Below are positions 1 to 11,087 of a DNA stretch of 43,648 bases, piece after piece. Origin of the DNA: Chara braunii (lineage: Eukaryota; Streptophyta; Charophyceae; Charales; Characeae). The position numbers and the translations under genes were made by a program. The stretch spans positions 3,514,261 to 3,557,908 of the forward strand of contig BFEA01000078.1 of assembly GCA_003427395.1 (NCBI GenBank), given 5' to 3'. Positions within the stretch are counted from its first letter, which is position 1; the number at the start of each line of letters is the position of its first letter. The notes beneath the pieces were generated by a model that was not told where the DNA came from, made no database searches, and saw only the letters and a list, made by a program, of their open reading frames with translations.

Positions 1-754
1 CCTCAGTCTGAGAGCATCAAAGCAATCAACAAGACAACCATATGTCACATGAGAAGTGTGTCGCAAACCAAAGGGTGGGATGGTCTCTGAGGGTGGCGAA
101 TGCAGCCTAGGGGTCGAAAACTCCTAAGGGCATCCACACATAGATAACAGGGAGACACATGTCATCAGGCTCAATGAGGGTAGGGAACTCGGAGCGAACA
201 GAACCAATGACCCTAACAGATAGACCATCAGCGCGAGTAAAGCTCGGCTAAGGGGTGACCGCTATGGAGGGTCGACCATGCACGGGAACAAGGGAGCTTG
301 GTATACTGGGCGCACGTAGATGAAGCATGCGGGGCTGCCTAACTAGGGCGTGAGGGTCGGCAGAGGGTAGGAAGGTGATGGGTAAGGGAATCATGTAGAT
401 GACTCCTAAGGTGGGGAAGTCGGAGCTAGATCCGTAAGATGGGAAGTCACGGCAACGCTACGGTCCCGATGCCTATGCGTACACCAAGTAAGAGCCCAAC
501 TCAGAGGAACCCGGCTAAAGGGAGACCATCATGCGACACAAGCAGGGTACTGTACAGGGTAGAGTGGTAAGAGAGTGGCGACGTCTGAAGTAGGCAGAGC
601 TGATCGTGATGAAGTTCATGAAGCTGCCGATGACGTCCACGATGAGAAGTCCGGAATGCCGTCGAGGAAGAGTCGTAACGTCGACGAGCTGAAGTAGCAA
701 AACTGGAGTGGATGGAGTACTGAGAAGTCAAGGACGTGGGAAGGTAAGTCAGAG
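1..754 (-). other. Coding-like tail downstream of the chromodomain
   Basis: Beyond the likely end of pol (TGA at 755), the same minus-strand frame stays protein-like. Between about 500 and 40 it reads, for example, DGLSVRVIGSVRSEFPTLIE and FPTLGVIYMIPLPITFLPSA. It is interrupted only by TAG codons (515, 473, 458, 248, 107) and by TGA codons near 734-755. I recognise no domain. It could be an extra 3' ORF of the element, a C-terminal extension, or chance. No LTR or polypurine tract is visible here. Confidence 0.35.
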
Positions 755-3700
755 TCAATCGTCGTATCGAGCAGGACGACGACGAGTGCGCTGTGGACGC
801 TCAAAAGCTTCCGGCTGCTGCTGAAGGTCTGCCTCAGATGGAGCAGGCTCGACTTCAGCGGTCTCCTCAGCCGGGGGAGAAGGAGGAGGGTCAGTGAAAT
901 GAGGAGGAGCAGTGAACCCAGCACGACGAGCACGGTCATAGGCACGCACCAACATGCGAGCGCGCTACAAGTGCTCGAGGGGCTCCCAGATAGCCTCCTC
1001 ATCAGGGTAACCCTTCCAACGTACGAGATACTCGACGTGGGGAGGGTTGTCGTCGGTGACTCGGTGACCAATGATGTCTGAAACGAAGAACTCCTCGTGG
1101 CCGTCCACCATGAGGGGTGGAGGGCGCTCGTATGGTCATCCAGTGAAACGCTCAGACGGTCTGCGGTAAGGACGCAGTAACGAGACGTGGTAGACATCAT
1201 GCACACGAGCCTGGCGTAGGTAGTCGGGCAGCTTCACACGAAAGTTGACCGGGCTAGATGCCGTATCAGAACCAACGGCCCGGAGGATGCGGCATGGGCC
1301 AAAGAAGCGACGCCGAAACTTGCGAAGCATGTCCGCTTTGAGCTGTAAGTGGCGGGCGTCGATAAGCACATCATCACCGACTTTGAATGGATGGTCCATC
1401 CTCGATCGGTTCGCACGTGCTGCCATGCGAGTCTGGGAAGCGGCTATGTGCTCATGTGCGGTCTTCATGATCGACGTCATGTGTGCAACCCAATCATCCT
1501 GCGCGGGACAACTCGTGTCGGGGTGCATCTGTGACGGTCGAAGAAAGTCCGCAGGAACACGAGGGTGATAGCCGAGGTCGCAATAGTAAGGCGACATCCC
1601 CGTGGCTGGCGAGACGGCGTGGTTGTAGGCTATCTCCGCGTAGGCAAGATGAAGGTCCCACTGCTGGTTGTCACGAACAATCTTTCGGAGAATATCTCCG
1701 AGAGTCCTGTTCGTGATCTCGGTCTGACCATCAGTCTGAGGATGGTAAGACGAGGAGAAGCGGAGCTGAGTGCCGTACACCTCGTGGAGCCGTCGCCAGA
1801 ATCGGCTGGTAAAGCGTGGGTCATGGTCAGATATGATGCTCAGAGGTAAGCCGTGGTCACGCACGACTCGGTCAAATACGATGTCGGCGACCTCACGTGC
1901 ACTGATGGCATAGCGGCACGGAACAGACTGTGCACTCTTTGTGAAGCGGTCGACGACGACCAAGATAGCATCATGACCGCGAGGGGTCGGAGGTCGAAGA
2001 GGACCGATAAAGTCCATCAAGATGGACTGCCAACGACACTCAGGGATAGGAAGAGGCTAGAGCAAACCATAAGGTAGGTGGTTTGCACAGTTCACCTCCT
2101 GACAGGTGGGACACTCTGCGACGTAGTCCTTCACAAAGTCCTTGCGCTTCGGCCAGACGTACAGACGGCTCACACGAGCCAACGTCTTGTGGAAGCCCAT
2201 ATGACTGGCGGCTGCCTGGTCATGAAACTCTGCTACTGCTCGGACACGTAGCTGTCCAGTGGAGGGAACGCAAATACGGAGCTCTCTAGTGCCCTGTGAA
2301 CCGTGCCAGTACACGAGACCGTTGTCCCCGAGAGAGTAGTTCGGGACGGTCTTGCCACTCCGAAGGGTCGCGTGGATGTCGCGATAGTCGGGGCAGTGGA
2401 GGTACTGAGTGCGAAACTCGTCGATCACCGAGTGGTGGACGGTGGTGACCGAGATGGAAGAGAGCTGGATCTGCTCCTGGTCGTGGTCAGGGCGCCGGGA
2501 TAGGGCATCTGCGACCCGATTAGTCTCACCCTTGATGTGCTGAGTGGTAAAACTAAACTCGGATAGGTCGCGCCACCAGCGAGCCTGTCGAGGAGTGAGC
2601 TTCGGCTTAGTCAGAAAAGCCTGGACAGCAGAGTTGTCCGTGCGCACTGTGAATGGTGCCCCGTGCAGGTAGTGCCGCCAGTGTCGAGCGGCATAAACTA
2701 CTGCGAGAACCTTACGTTCATCAGCTGTGTAGTTTATCTCGGCGGGCAGGAGCTGACGGGTGTAGAAGGCTATCGGACAATCACTTGAGCGAGACTCGAC
2801 AGTGCCGTCCTCGGCGATGGTAGGAGAATAGTCAATAGANGGCTCGTCAGTAGCTGGANGAGTAGGCGTCAGTCGGGAAGCAGTGGTAGGGGTAGGTGNT
2901 GGGAAGCGAGGGATACGAGGATGAGAGGAATCAGGAGAGGAGGGGAAGACCTGAGAAAGCACTGCTCCGACAGCAAAGTCTGACGCATTGGTGGTAAGGA
3001 TAAAAGGGCGATCAAAATCGGGTAGGTGAAGAACCGGTGCGCATGTCACCGCCTTCTTGAGGGCGAGGAAGGCGTCCTCGTGGAGGGGTGTCCAAGCCCA
3101 GGGTGGGTTCTTCCGGAGGAGGGTGGAGGTAAGGACGTAGGAATACCTAGCGTAGCCCCAGATGAAGTTACTATAGTAGCTGGTCAGGTCTAGGAAGCTG
3201 CGAAGCTGCTTGGCGGATGTGGGGGCGGGCCACTCCGCACTAGCAGTGATCTTCACGTCGTCCATGTAGAGACCCAGGTCAGACACATAGTGTCCTAAAA
3301 AATCCACTTTCTGCTGGGCAAAGCGGCACTTACTCAGCTTGGCGTAGAAGCCATGTCTGCGCAAGCGGTCAAGGACGTCGCGGAGGTGTCTGAGGTGCTC
3401 CTCAAGGGTACGACTGTAGACCAGGATATCGTCGAGGTAGACGAGAACGTACTGCTCCAGGATGTCCCTGAAGATGTCGTTCATCGCCCTCTGGAAGGTG
3501 GCGGGTGCATTGGTGAGGCCAAATGACATCACCGTAAACTCGTAGTGGCTGAAGCGCGATCGGAACGCTGTCTTCGGCTGGTCGGCTGCAGCGACGCGGA
3601 TCTGATGGTAACCGCTACGAAGATCAATCCTCGTAAAGAAGCGGTTGCCTGCTAGGCGGTCGAACAGCTCATCGGAACGAGGCATGGAGTAGCTGTTCTT

Positions 3701-5110
3701 AACCGTGTAGCGGTTGAGACCGCGATAGTCGATGCAGAGACGGAGAGTTTCATCCGCTTTGCGAGCAAAGAGGACGGGTGCACCCCACGGGGAGTTGCTG
3801 GGTTTAATGAAACCCAGTTTCAGGAGCTCTTCAAACTGACGCTTGAGTTCGGTGGCCTCGGGAATCGAGAGTCGGTAGGGTGCCTGGTGGTGAACACGAT
3901 AGTCAGGCACAAGCTGAATGAAGTGCTCGACGTCACGCATCGGTGGGATGCCGGCGTACGAGATTGACGATGGGAAAACGTCGTGGTACTCTCGGATGAG
4001 GTCACGAACTGCGGGCTCCANGTCAGCCGTATATCGTGCGAGTTCCTAAGCGTCGGCGTCAGCGCGTGACGGCGGGGTGGACTCGACGAACGACGAAAGG
4101 ACGGAAGTAGAGATGGGAGTCATAGAGATAGAGGGAGGATCTGGCTCCACAGGGATGAGCTCGACGTCGGGACAGGGTGGATCATAGTGTAAGAGATCCG
4201 TCACGTCCACCATAAAGAAGGTGACGTCGTCCTGTCGAATGAAGTGAGCTATTTGCCGAGGCGAGGTGACAGTGATAGAGGGGGATGGTGTGGGCACTGG
4301 CGGCTCCGAAGGAGAAGGATCGGGCCGTGGTATCGCCGTGGTACGTATGAAAGGTACGCGATACGTCTGTCCACACTTCGTTTTGACAACGAGAGTGTTG
4401 GTCGCCCAATCGGCCTCGGTGCTGCGGAACTGACGAGACCACGGAGTGCCAAAAATGAAGTCGTACCCCGTCTCCATCACATCGAAATATGCAGAGGAGC
4501 GGTGGCGACGAGACGCCGGGGAACGATCGGTCGGCTCGAGAGTGAGGAAGAAGGGGAGGTCGCTGACCGTCTAATCGAAGAAATGCTGGGTCTTGTCATC
4601 CCCTAGGGTAACGGAGATGGGAGTCGGAGACCCTGTCGTGGGTAAGCGGGCTTCCTTCACCACGCGTGGGTGAATGAAGTCGCCCTGAGAACCGGAATCC
4701 CACAGCGCTGAGTACACCCTCGTGGAGGTCCCGAGTCGTACTCGGATGATCGGGAGGGTGCGATCAGGGTCAGAGAGGATGGTGAGAAGGCGACGCAGTG
4801 CAGCGACATGGAGGGTGAATCGCTCTTGACGAGCCTGGAGCATGTTCAAGTCCAGAAGAGAGGACACAACGTCCTCGCGAGTAGCAAGCTGCTCGCTGCA
4901 ACGGGCTGAGCGAATGGCTCGACACGTCGGTAGTCGCGGCGGGGAAGGAGGGGAGACGGTGGTCGGCGGAGGCGCAGACGGTACTGCGACAGAGGGCTGA
5001 GTACACTCTGTCGAGTTCTGCGATACCTCAACTCCAGTAGCGAGAGGGGCGAACTGCGACGGAAATGTCGAAAAGCCCACTACAAAGGAGGGCGCAGGTG
5101 TACACTGCAT
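755..5110 (-). pseudogene. pol: Gypsy pol pseudogene: protease-RT-RNase H-integrase-chromodomain
   Basis: Domains in order: an aspartic protease with WDSGSQGDFI (DSG at 4691-4699, in place of the usual DSGA/DTGA); the RFRQF-type linker after YDFIFGTPW; reverse transcriptase with YLDD at 3428-3439; RNase H; an HHCC zinc finger ending CPTC near 2090-2110; an integrase core with D at 2012-2014, D at 1826-1828 and E at 1718-1720 (D-X35-E spacing); a GPY/F-like module (RRFFGPCRIL); and a chromodomain at 968-1100 with YLVRWKGYP. All lie in one frame, broken by TAG at 4571, 4046, 2057 and 965 and by TGA at 1136. The first RNase H catalytic Asp is Asn (AAT, 2987-2989). The C terminus ends RRRPARYDD before TGA at 755. 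Function is known for the family; this copy cannot make the full protein. Confidence 0.95.
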
Positions 5111-5214
5111 CGTGGCTAGGAGGCGCCACGGGGACGTGAGGCGCCGGGGGGGGACTGAGCACGATGCTGACGAGAAAGATCAGCGTAGTGGTGGTCGAGG
5201 GCGGTAGTGTAAGG

Positions 5215-7177
5215 GCACCGCGAGGAGGTATGACCCGTGAAGCGGCAGCGCAAACGCCCACGTCAGCCCAGAATAGTCGCGCGCTCCTCAGCGGAAAGGA
5301 CACCGCGAGGAGGGACGAAGCCCTGAGGGAGGTCCTCCTGAAGGATCTCGGGGGGCGACGCGCCTGCGTGACCGGGGAGGCTGCGTGCCCGACAAAGGGC
5401 GGAGAGCGCGAGCTGAAGGCGTTCAGCTGCAGGGAGGGTCGAGTCCTCCAAGTGATAGTGGTTGGCCTCGCAGAGGCCGAGGTCGTCGTTGTGGTCGTCC
5501 TCAGGTGACAGTGGGGCAACAGCGTCCTGCTCACCATACTCAAGCGCGCTGAAGCGGCGCGAGAAGTGGCGGCCCTGATGCGTGGAACGGCGAGGGCGAC
5601 CGCGGAAAGGGGAACGGCACTGGGAAGTGTCGTGAGAGGAGGAGGACGCGTAGCCCGTGCGCTGGGGCTGGGAGGAGGAGGCGGGGTGAAGACGGGCTCG
5701 CATCCGCTGGTGGTCCCTGGCGGCCTCGTAANCCTGTGGGGCCGATGTGAACTCGTACCGCCATAGCTCAGAGCGGTACTCGAGCGGAAGGCTGGCCAAG
5801 AAACGATCGATAAGGGCAGCCTCGGGGAGGAACGCCACGTCGTAAACGAGGTGGGCGTCCTGAAAGACCTGGATATGGCGATCCAGAGCCGGACCAGCGT
5901 GTAGTGACGACACGCTCGAATGCGTCAGTCACGTCGTATCGGGCTCCGAACCGATCCTCGAGGAACGCCTGGAAATCCACGAAGGTCGGAGTCCGACCCT
6001 CACGAAGGGAGTGGGCATAAAAATCCTCTCAGGCCTCGAAAGGACCGCCACGCAGGCGCGTGGAGAGGTGACCCACCCACGTCTTTGGTGTGGCGCCCAT
6101 GAGTTGGAGTGTGCAGGTGGCAGACTGCAGCCACCGAGACACGCGTATGCCTGTACCGTCATACAAGGCAATGTCCGACAAGCGGATGAGTGGTGCGCCA
6201 CCGTTTTGGCGGCGAGGGGATCGAGGAGCGGAGGCCTGTGCCACGGCTGAGTAAGTCGGCGCAGGTCATGGAGAAAGGGGCGCAGCTGACTGTGCGCCCG
6301 GGCCGCATGGGGGAGCGGCGGTGGCAACAACGGCAGGCTGCGAGGGTGTTGCGGTAGAAGAGGTCGCAACAACCGCAGGAGTAGGAAGAAGGTAGGAAGG
6401 AGTTGTGTAGAGTGCAGGGCGCGGAAAGCGAGCCTGCATGGGAGGAAGCGTAGAGGAGGTAGGGGTTGCACCCGAAGGCGCAGCCACCTGTGAGGGTGGA
6501 GGTGGCTGAAGGCGTAAGAGGGCGAGGTCCGCCCGGAGCAGGACAATCTCGTCCGCGAGACCTCGAACGTAGATCGATCGAGGGGTGGCAGGAGGAAGAG
6601 TGGAGGGGGTGGACGCACAAGCGGCGCGGGGCATCCCAGAGGGGGGAGAGCCAGGTGGCGCTGCGGTCGTGCGAAGGGGAGGGAGAAGCGGGGCACCCGG
6701 AAAAGCTGAGACCATGGTAGCGGGTTGTTGTACCGTGGCCGTAGTGACCAGGATATGGGCGGGTGCGCCCGTATACTGAGGGGGGCCCTGGCTCGTGGCG
6801 GCCGTCGTGCTAGGGGCGTGGACAGTCACCAAGATGGCCGGGTCAGGGGCAACGGAGGAGGAAGCTCCGCCGTGGCCACCCTGTCGGAGGACGGGGGACC
6901 CGGACTGGGAGCCAGGAGATGACGGACACGCAGCGTCCTGGAGTTGCTGCATGCCGGCGGCAAGGGTCGCCACCTGCGCCTGTAAGGGCGCGAGGGCCGC
7001 GAGTTGCGCCTGGATGGGCGCAAGGGTCGCGAGTTGCGCCTGGATGGGCGCAAGGAGGGAGGTGAGGAGGGTGTGTAGATCCCCCTGGGGCTGATGGCCC
7101 GTGTCCGCCAGCACGGGTGTGGAGCCCGATGCCGTGGTCATCGCCGTGTCGGCGGCGTGTGACGCACCTTCGGCCAT
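5215..7177 (-). pseudogene. gag: Gypsy gag pseudogene
   Basis: The first plausible ATG is at 7175-7177 (MAEGASH). A long Ala/Pro-rich N-terminal region follows, with a heptad-like repeat of APIQAQLATL units around 6960-7060. The core gag region (LSDIALYDGTGIRVSRWL, then MDFQAFLEDRFGARYDVTDAF, then RHIQVFQDAHLVYD) lies at 6200-5720. It is interrupted by TGA at 6266 and 6029, a frame change near 5920, and TGA at 5263. Past that last stop a half-preserved zinc knuckle reads C-RFTG-H-TSSR-C at 5215-5247; the upstream CxxC cysteine appears as Arg. The reading frame returns to that of pol by 5110. Gag would form the particle shell; this copy is broken. Confidence 0.85.
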
Positions 7178-7363
7178 GGGGAGATGACGGACCGGACTGG
7201 AGTGGGCCAGAAGAGGTCCGCGTGAGCGGAGGGTGTAGGGGGAAGTCCGCGGTAGAAAGCGACGAACGGCGCTAGCAAGGCTAGCACGGGCGCCGTCCAA
7301 GGGGGAGGGGTGGTTCGGGTCCAGGATACCCGAAGAGGACTGGGAAGTAGGGGGGTTTTGAGG

Positions 7364-7403
7364 AACCCTAAACCCTACAAAAACCCTAAGGAAAACCCTA
7401 ACC
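7364..7403 (+). repeat. Degenerate telomere-like AACCCTAA repeats
   Basis: Four imperfect AACCCTA units sit just upstream of the gag start: AACCCTAAACCCTAC, then AAACCCTAAGG, then AAACCCTAACC. They resemble the plant-type TTTAGGG telomere unit or a telobox cluster. This is an interstitial short tract, not a chromosome end. Confidence 0.6.
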
Positions 7404-8560
7404 AAGGCTTAAGTGGTTAGGGTAGGGTACCGGTGACCTAATCAAGAAAGTAAAAGAGCAAGCATAGGGGGGGGGAAGGCAGGAGAAAAATAAATAAGTA
7501 GCGAGATTTCGAGAGAAAATAAAAATAAATAAGAAAATAAATAAATAAGAAAATTAATTAAAAAAATAAGTAAAAGGATGGAAAGGGAAAACAATATTTA
7601 TTATTATTATTATTATTTTTTGTTTAACTTTTCGGCAGCATTTCCCTACCCCCCACGGGGTCAAGAATGTGCCAAGGGAAAAGGAAAGACCAAGGTGAGC
7701 ACACTAGAGATGCCACAAATAATATTAAAAAAAAATTCAGGAAATAAAAAAAAAAATAATAGATAAATAAATAAATAAATGTGTGAGGAGGTGGGAAGAA
7801 ATGGGTTATCTGATTTTCCAAAAATTTTGGCACCATTTCTTTACCCCCATGGGGTCGAAGTGTGTCGAAAAGACTAAGTAAGAGAAAATCAGAAAATTTC
7901 GGCAACACTTCGTTACCCCCACGGGGCCAAAACGTGTGCTGAAAGCAAGAAAGGCTAGCACCTAATCAGATTTAGGGTTGCCGCCAAAAAATTCAAATTT
8001 TTAGAATAAATAAAAATAAATAAAATAAATCAGAAAATAAGAAAAGAGGGTGGGGAAGAAGATGAGAAAACTAACAACTAATCAGATTTAGGGTTGCCGT
8101 AAAGAAAATCGAATTTCCTGAATAAATAGAAAAATAAATGAAATGAATCAGAAAATCAGAAAAGAGAGAGGGAAAGAAGAAATTTCGAACTTTTGGAAAA
8201 GAGAAAAGATAAATCAAAAGAGAGCTGGAAAGAAGAAAAACAGAAGAAAAAAAAAATCGAAGTAGGGGGGAAGAGGAAGGAAAAAGTGAAGGAGAAAAGA
8301 AAGATATAGGTGGGGGGAGAGAAAAAGATAAAGAGGGAGGTAGTTGGGGGAGAGGAGGGATGGGGAAAGGTGGACAGGGATCAAGAAAGAAGGAGAAAGA
8401 AGGAAAGAAAAGAAGAGATAAAGAAAATAGAGTAAAAGAATGGGTGGTGGGAGAAAGGTGGGGTGGGGAAGATAAAAGAAGGAGAGAAAAGATGGAGTGG
8501 AAGGTGGGGGAAAGAGAAGGGGTGAGTAAGAGGAGAGTGGGTTAGTAGAGGAAGAGGGGA
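7404..8560. repeat. A-rich chromovirus leader with internal repeats
   Basis: Non-coding, very A/T-rich with AAATAAATAA runs, then purine-rich. It holds three copies of a core like AAATTTCGGCAACACTTC followed by a small C/G hairpin (7629-7660, 7822-7855, 7894-7926). A tandem duplication of about 110 bp (7957-8065 and 8073-8175) has both copies containing CAGATTTAGGGTTGCCG. No credible gene lies here. Confidence 0.6.
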
Positions 8561-8844
8561 GAAGGGAGTGATACCTGGCCCTTGGTGTCTCCAAGGGCAC
8601 AAGGAACACCAAGACCAGGAGGGTCTTGGTCTTTGCTGCAGCAGCCAGTTGGAGGAGAGAGGGGGGGCTGAGATCTTGATCAGCCCCCAGCAGGACTTCT
8701 GCAAATGTCCAGATGTAGGGTCTGCTGTGTGAGCAGGCCCTCTCCACTGTAGAGCAGCCCCTTAAGCAGGGGGGTCTTCAGTCCCACCACAGGCTGCCAC
8801 CCTGCCCTGGGAGATGGCCACGTGCATAGGCAGCAACAGCCAGA

Positions 8845-8871
8845 GGGGGGGGGGGGGGGGGGGGGGGGGGG
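8845..8871 (+). repeat. 27-base poly-G run
   Basis: An uninterrupted G homopolymer inside the chromovirus leader. Its length should be treated as approximate because such runs are hard to sequence. Confidence 0.9.
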
Positions 8872-8904
8872 TAAATAGCAACTTCGCTGCTGCTACAGAG
8901 CCAT

Positions 8905-9027
8905 GGACACACTGTGGCGAGTGTGTTATGAGGCTGCTTACGCACGCGCATGGCTCGACATGTGTCTTGGTTCAAACCCCAGTGGCAGCAGTTGCATCCC
9001 GGATCTTGAGAATATAAAATCCGGGAT
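8905..9027 (+). repeat. tRNA-like (SINE-type) segment with hairpin
   Basis: A B-box-like GGTTCAAACCCC near 8969-8980 follows an A-box-like TGGCGAGTGTG about 58 bases upstream, as in a pol III promoter of a tRNA-derived SINE. A 9-bp perfect stem follows: ATCCCGGAT (8996-9004) and ATCCGGGAT (9019-9027). It probably marks an old SINE insertion in the leader. No complete cloverleaf can be drawn, so it is not a working tRNA gene. Confidence 0.4.
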
Positions 9028-9235
9028 CGGGGCGGGGTAGCGTGGCGCGCGTGCGGCAGCCTTGGTGCGGCTTCCTTTTTCGCCACGTGGAGCTCTCCTG
9101 CTGCAGCACCTCTCTTCATTGTTTTTCCCGCTTTTCCGCCCGAAAACGGCCGGAAAACAGCCAAAAACCCGACAATCGGATTTTGCCGTATTTGCCTGCT
9201 GTGCGGTGTGGTGGGTGGGGGCGGGGACCGTTCCC

Positions 9236-9247
9236 GCTCCGATACCA
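9236..9247 (-). other. Primer-binding site, initiator tRNA-Met type
   Basis: On the minus strand this reads TGGTATCGGAGC. It matches the plant Ty3/gypsy and copia primer site complementary to initiator tRNA-Met (TGGTATCAGAGC) at 11 of 12 bases. It follows a CA-ending sequence by one base, as expected at the end of a 5' LTR. The spacing to gag is long, about 2.1 kb. Confidence 0.7.
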
Positions 9248-9248
9248 A

Positions 9249-9866
9249 TGTTGCGGACCCACCAGGTGTGGTGCTCCGCTAGTGACACAGATGGAGATGG
9301 AGGAAGAAGGGGGGGGAGCGAGATGGCACAACGCAGCTCCCCACGCAAGACTCCAACGCACATACTCCCAAATGTGCAAGTGAAGAATGAGACTGAAAAC
9401 AGACAATGGCTGGGGTATACCCCAGCGGACTGACAGGACTGGACTGGACTGGCTGGTATGGACAGAGGTACCGGCCTGGACTGGCCTACCCCGAATACAA
9501 CACAGGCCTGTNAGAACAGGCCAAGGGGCTGGTCTCACAGGCCAACCCGAGGTCCGCTACATCATCTCTCATTGTGTGTGTGTGCTCAAGTTGACGAACA
9601 GACTGTGTGTGGTTCAACGCACTTACAGTTATGGCTATGTAATGGTCATCATCGTCACCAGCACATTCAGGATCTTGAATTGGAGCGACTTTTGTCTCTT
9701 TTTTCTTGTCCGTCTTCTCTCCCCCCCCCCCCTCTAGTAGGAGGCTCTAATCACTTTTCCATTATTGTCAATGCTGACGAGCTTTTTAGTTGTGGCGATG
9801 TGATCATCAATATTGTCAGCGGCGCATTCAGGATCTCTTGCCCACTCTCGCCTTTTTCTTCTCTTC

Positions 9867-9870
<4 letters not shown>
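9249..9870 (-). repeat. 5' LTR of the chromovirus (outer boundary unresolved)
   Basis: The plus strand starts TGTTGCGGACCC directly next to the primer-binding site, the expected inner end of an LTR in a minus-strand element. The outer end is not determined because the partner LTR is outside the window. Within it lies a roughly 160-bp direct duplication (9627-9711 and 9787-9867), both copies containing CATTCAGGATCT followed by a pyrimidine tract. Confidence 0.5.

Positions 9871-9940
<70 letters not shown>
9870..9940 (+). repeat. (CT)n microsatellite
   Basis: About 35 uninterrupted CT dinucleotides, apparently grown from the pyrimidine end of the second copy of the 160-bp duplication. Confidence 0.97.
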
Positions 9941-9943
<3 letters not shown>

Positions 9944-10822
9944 TGTCTGTGAGGAGACTGTACTCGCTAATACTGTTAGATTGGCAGAGGTCGGTTGAGG
10001 ATATCGACTGTACCGTTGAGATGTTTGTTTCGAGCTGAACCTACTGACTCTGAGGTCGGTCTTCTGCAGAAGTATCATCGGTTAAATAAAGATATCGTCG
10101 GATTCCAATTTATAGGAACTTCCAAAGATTTTCTGTATCGATTGAGGAGCTGACTGCTTGCTGCCTACAGTCTTCTCCCGGACATAGCGTACCCTTTATA
10201 ACTGTACTGGGCCGAAAAACATAACGGGCCGAAAAACGTAACTTACATACATTTATGATGAGGTTATGTTGTATTTGCGTGAAGATGATACCGTGACGCG
10301 TTTCATTGGAGAGCGCTAAGGGGGACAAAGTTGACGATCATCTGCTTTGGTCATGCCACTATTGTCTTCACCCGAGTAGAAAGGCCGGTCATTATCATTG
10401 CATCTAGACTGGAAGTAGCCCGAAAATCGCCCATAATAATCAGGCATACATATATGAGACCCTAAAGGAGGAATACGACAAGCACAAAGAATTTGGCTTT
10501 GTTGAGGGTCCAAGAGACAAATTTGTCGAGTTCGTGAAGAACAACCTTACATAATAGTGGTGCGAAGCACAGGCTCGTAAGAGCTTGTGGAGTTGCCGGA
10601 ATATGCACTTTGCCTACATTGGTTTTGTATCCCGCTTTAAGCGACCCTTTCACCAGCGCTAGGAATTTCTCAAAGGCAATCTTCCTTCGGCCTTAAATGT
10701 CTAATAAGAGACGCCTCTGCTTCCCATTGCCCCTTTGGCTCCACTCCGACGATAGATCAGACGCGAAGTACAAATGCTGGTGCTGCCTCCAGCAAGCATT
10801 TTTGGAGCTCGAGCGCCCACTT
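9941..10822. other. No recognised gene; short coding-like stretch
   Basis: Mostly featureless. Two plus-strand stretches look protein-like but match nothing I recognise: around 10030-10140 (LLQKYHRLNKDIVGFQFIG) and around 10447-10550 (YIYETLKEEYDKHKEFGF). They may be remains of mobile elements or more organelle-derived DNA. A near-repeat GGGCCGAAAAACATAAC and GGGCCGAAAAACGTAAC sits at about 10209-10243. Confidence 0.4.
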
Positions 10823-11020
10823 CGTTTTTCAGATATTCCTATTACCAGCAAACCTACAGAAGTAAGGATGGGAAAACGAAAAGGAAACCCTACAGGTTGG
10901 ATTGCTCCTGTTTTCCAAGGACAAATTATTTTTGAAATGGATGGTGTTAGTTTGTCAAATGCTCAAGCAGCTGCTACTTTAGCTTCACATAAACTGAGTT
11001 TGTTCAATGGTCATAATTAG
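10823..11020 (+). pseudogene. rpl16: Nuclear copy of mitochondrial rpl16 (C-terminal part)
   Basis: The frame reads [18 protein letters not shown], then [15 protein letters not shown], then [20 protein letters not shown], ending at TAG. This is the conserved C-terminal half of mitochondrial ribosomal protein L16 (plant mitochondrial form [26 protein letters not shown]). The N-terminal half is missing: upstream sequence shows no L16 similarity. A Gly to Arg change at MGKRKGN and the loss of the N terminus suggest a decaying nuclear insertion. rpl14 follows in the ancestral order, so the two probably arrived together. Confidence 0.85.
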
Positions 11021-11087
11021 CTCAGAGTCAATCAATGCAAAACGGAGAAACAAATAAACAGTAGTAAGAAAAAAAGGCTCCAAGAGT

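Larger units (their letters stand above)
1..9248 (-). mobile_element. Ty3/gypsy chromovirus, decayed, truncated by left window edge
   Basis: On the minus strand the order is primer-binding site (9236-9247), long leader, gag, protease, reverse transcriptase, RNase H, integrase and chromodomain. This is the arrangement of Ty3/gypsy chromoviruses. Almost all coding segments share one reading frame, so gag and pol look like one ancestral fused ORF. Several TAG and TGA stops, two frame changes in gag and scattered Ns show the copy is dead. The 3' LTR should lie left of position 1; nothing in 1-750 resembles the LTR sequence that starts at 9249. Element class is very secure; exact ends are not. Confidence 0.93.

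Noticed and set aside
1-7177. Alternative genetic code with TAG read as Gln
   Set aside because: TGA stops, frameshifts and a lost RNase H aspartate occur in the same element. Decay explains all of them; only the comparison of intact copies could revive the idea.
7364-7403. Chromosome end or telomere
   Set aside because: Only about four degenerate units inside a retrotransposon, continuing into unrelated sequence on both sides.
9734-10078. Ser/Leu and Arg/Glu-rich frames over CT/GA tracts (also 11503-12252)
   Set aside because: Translations of microsatellites, not genes.
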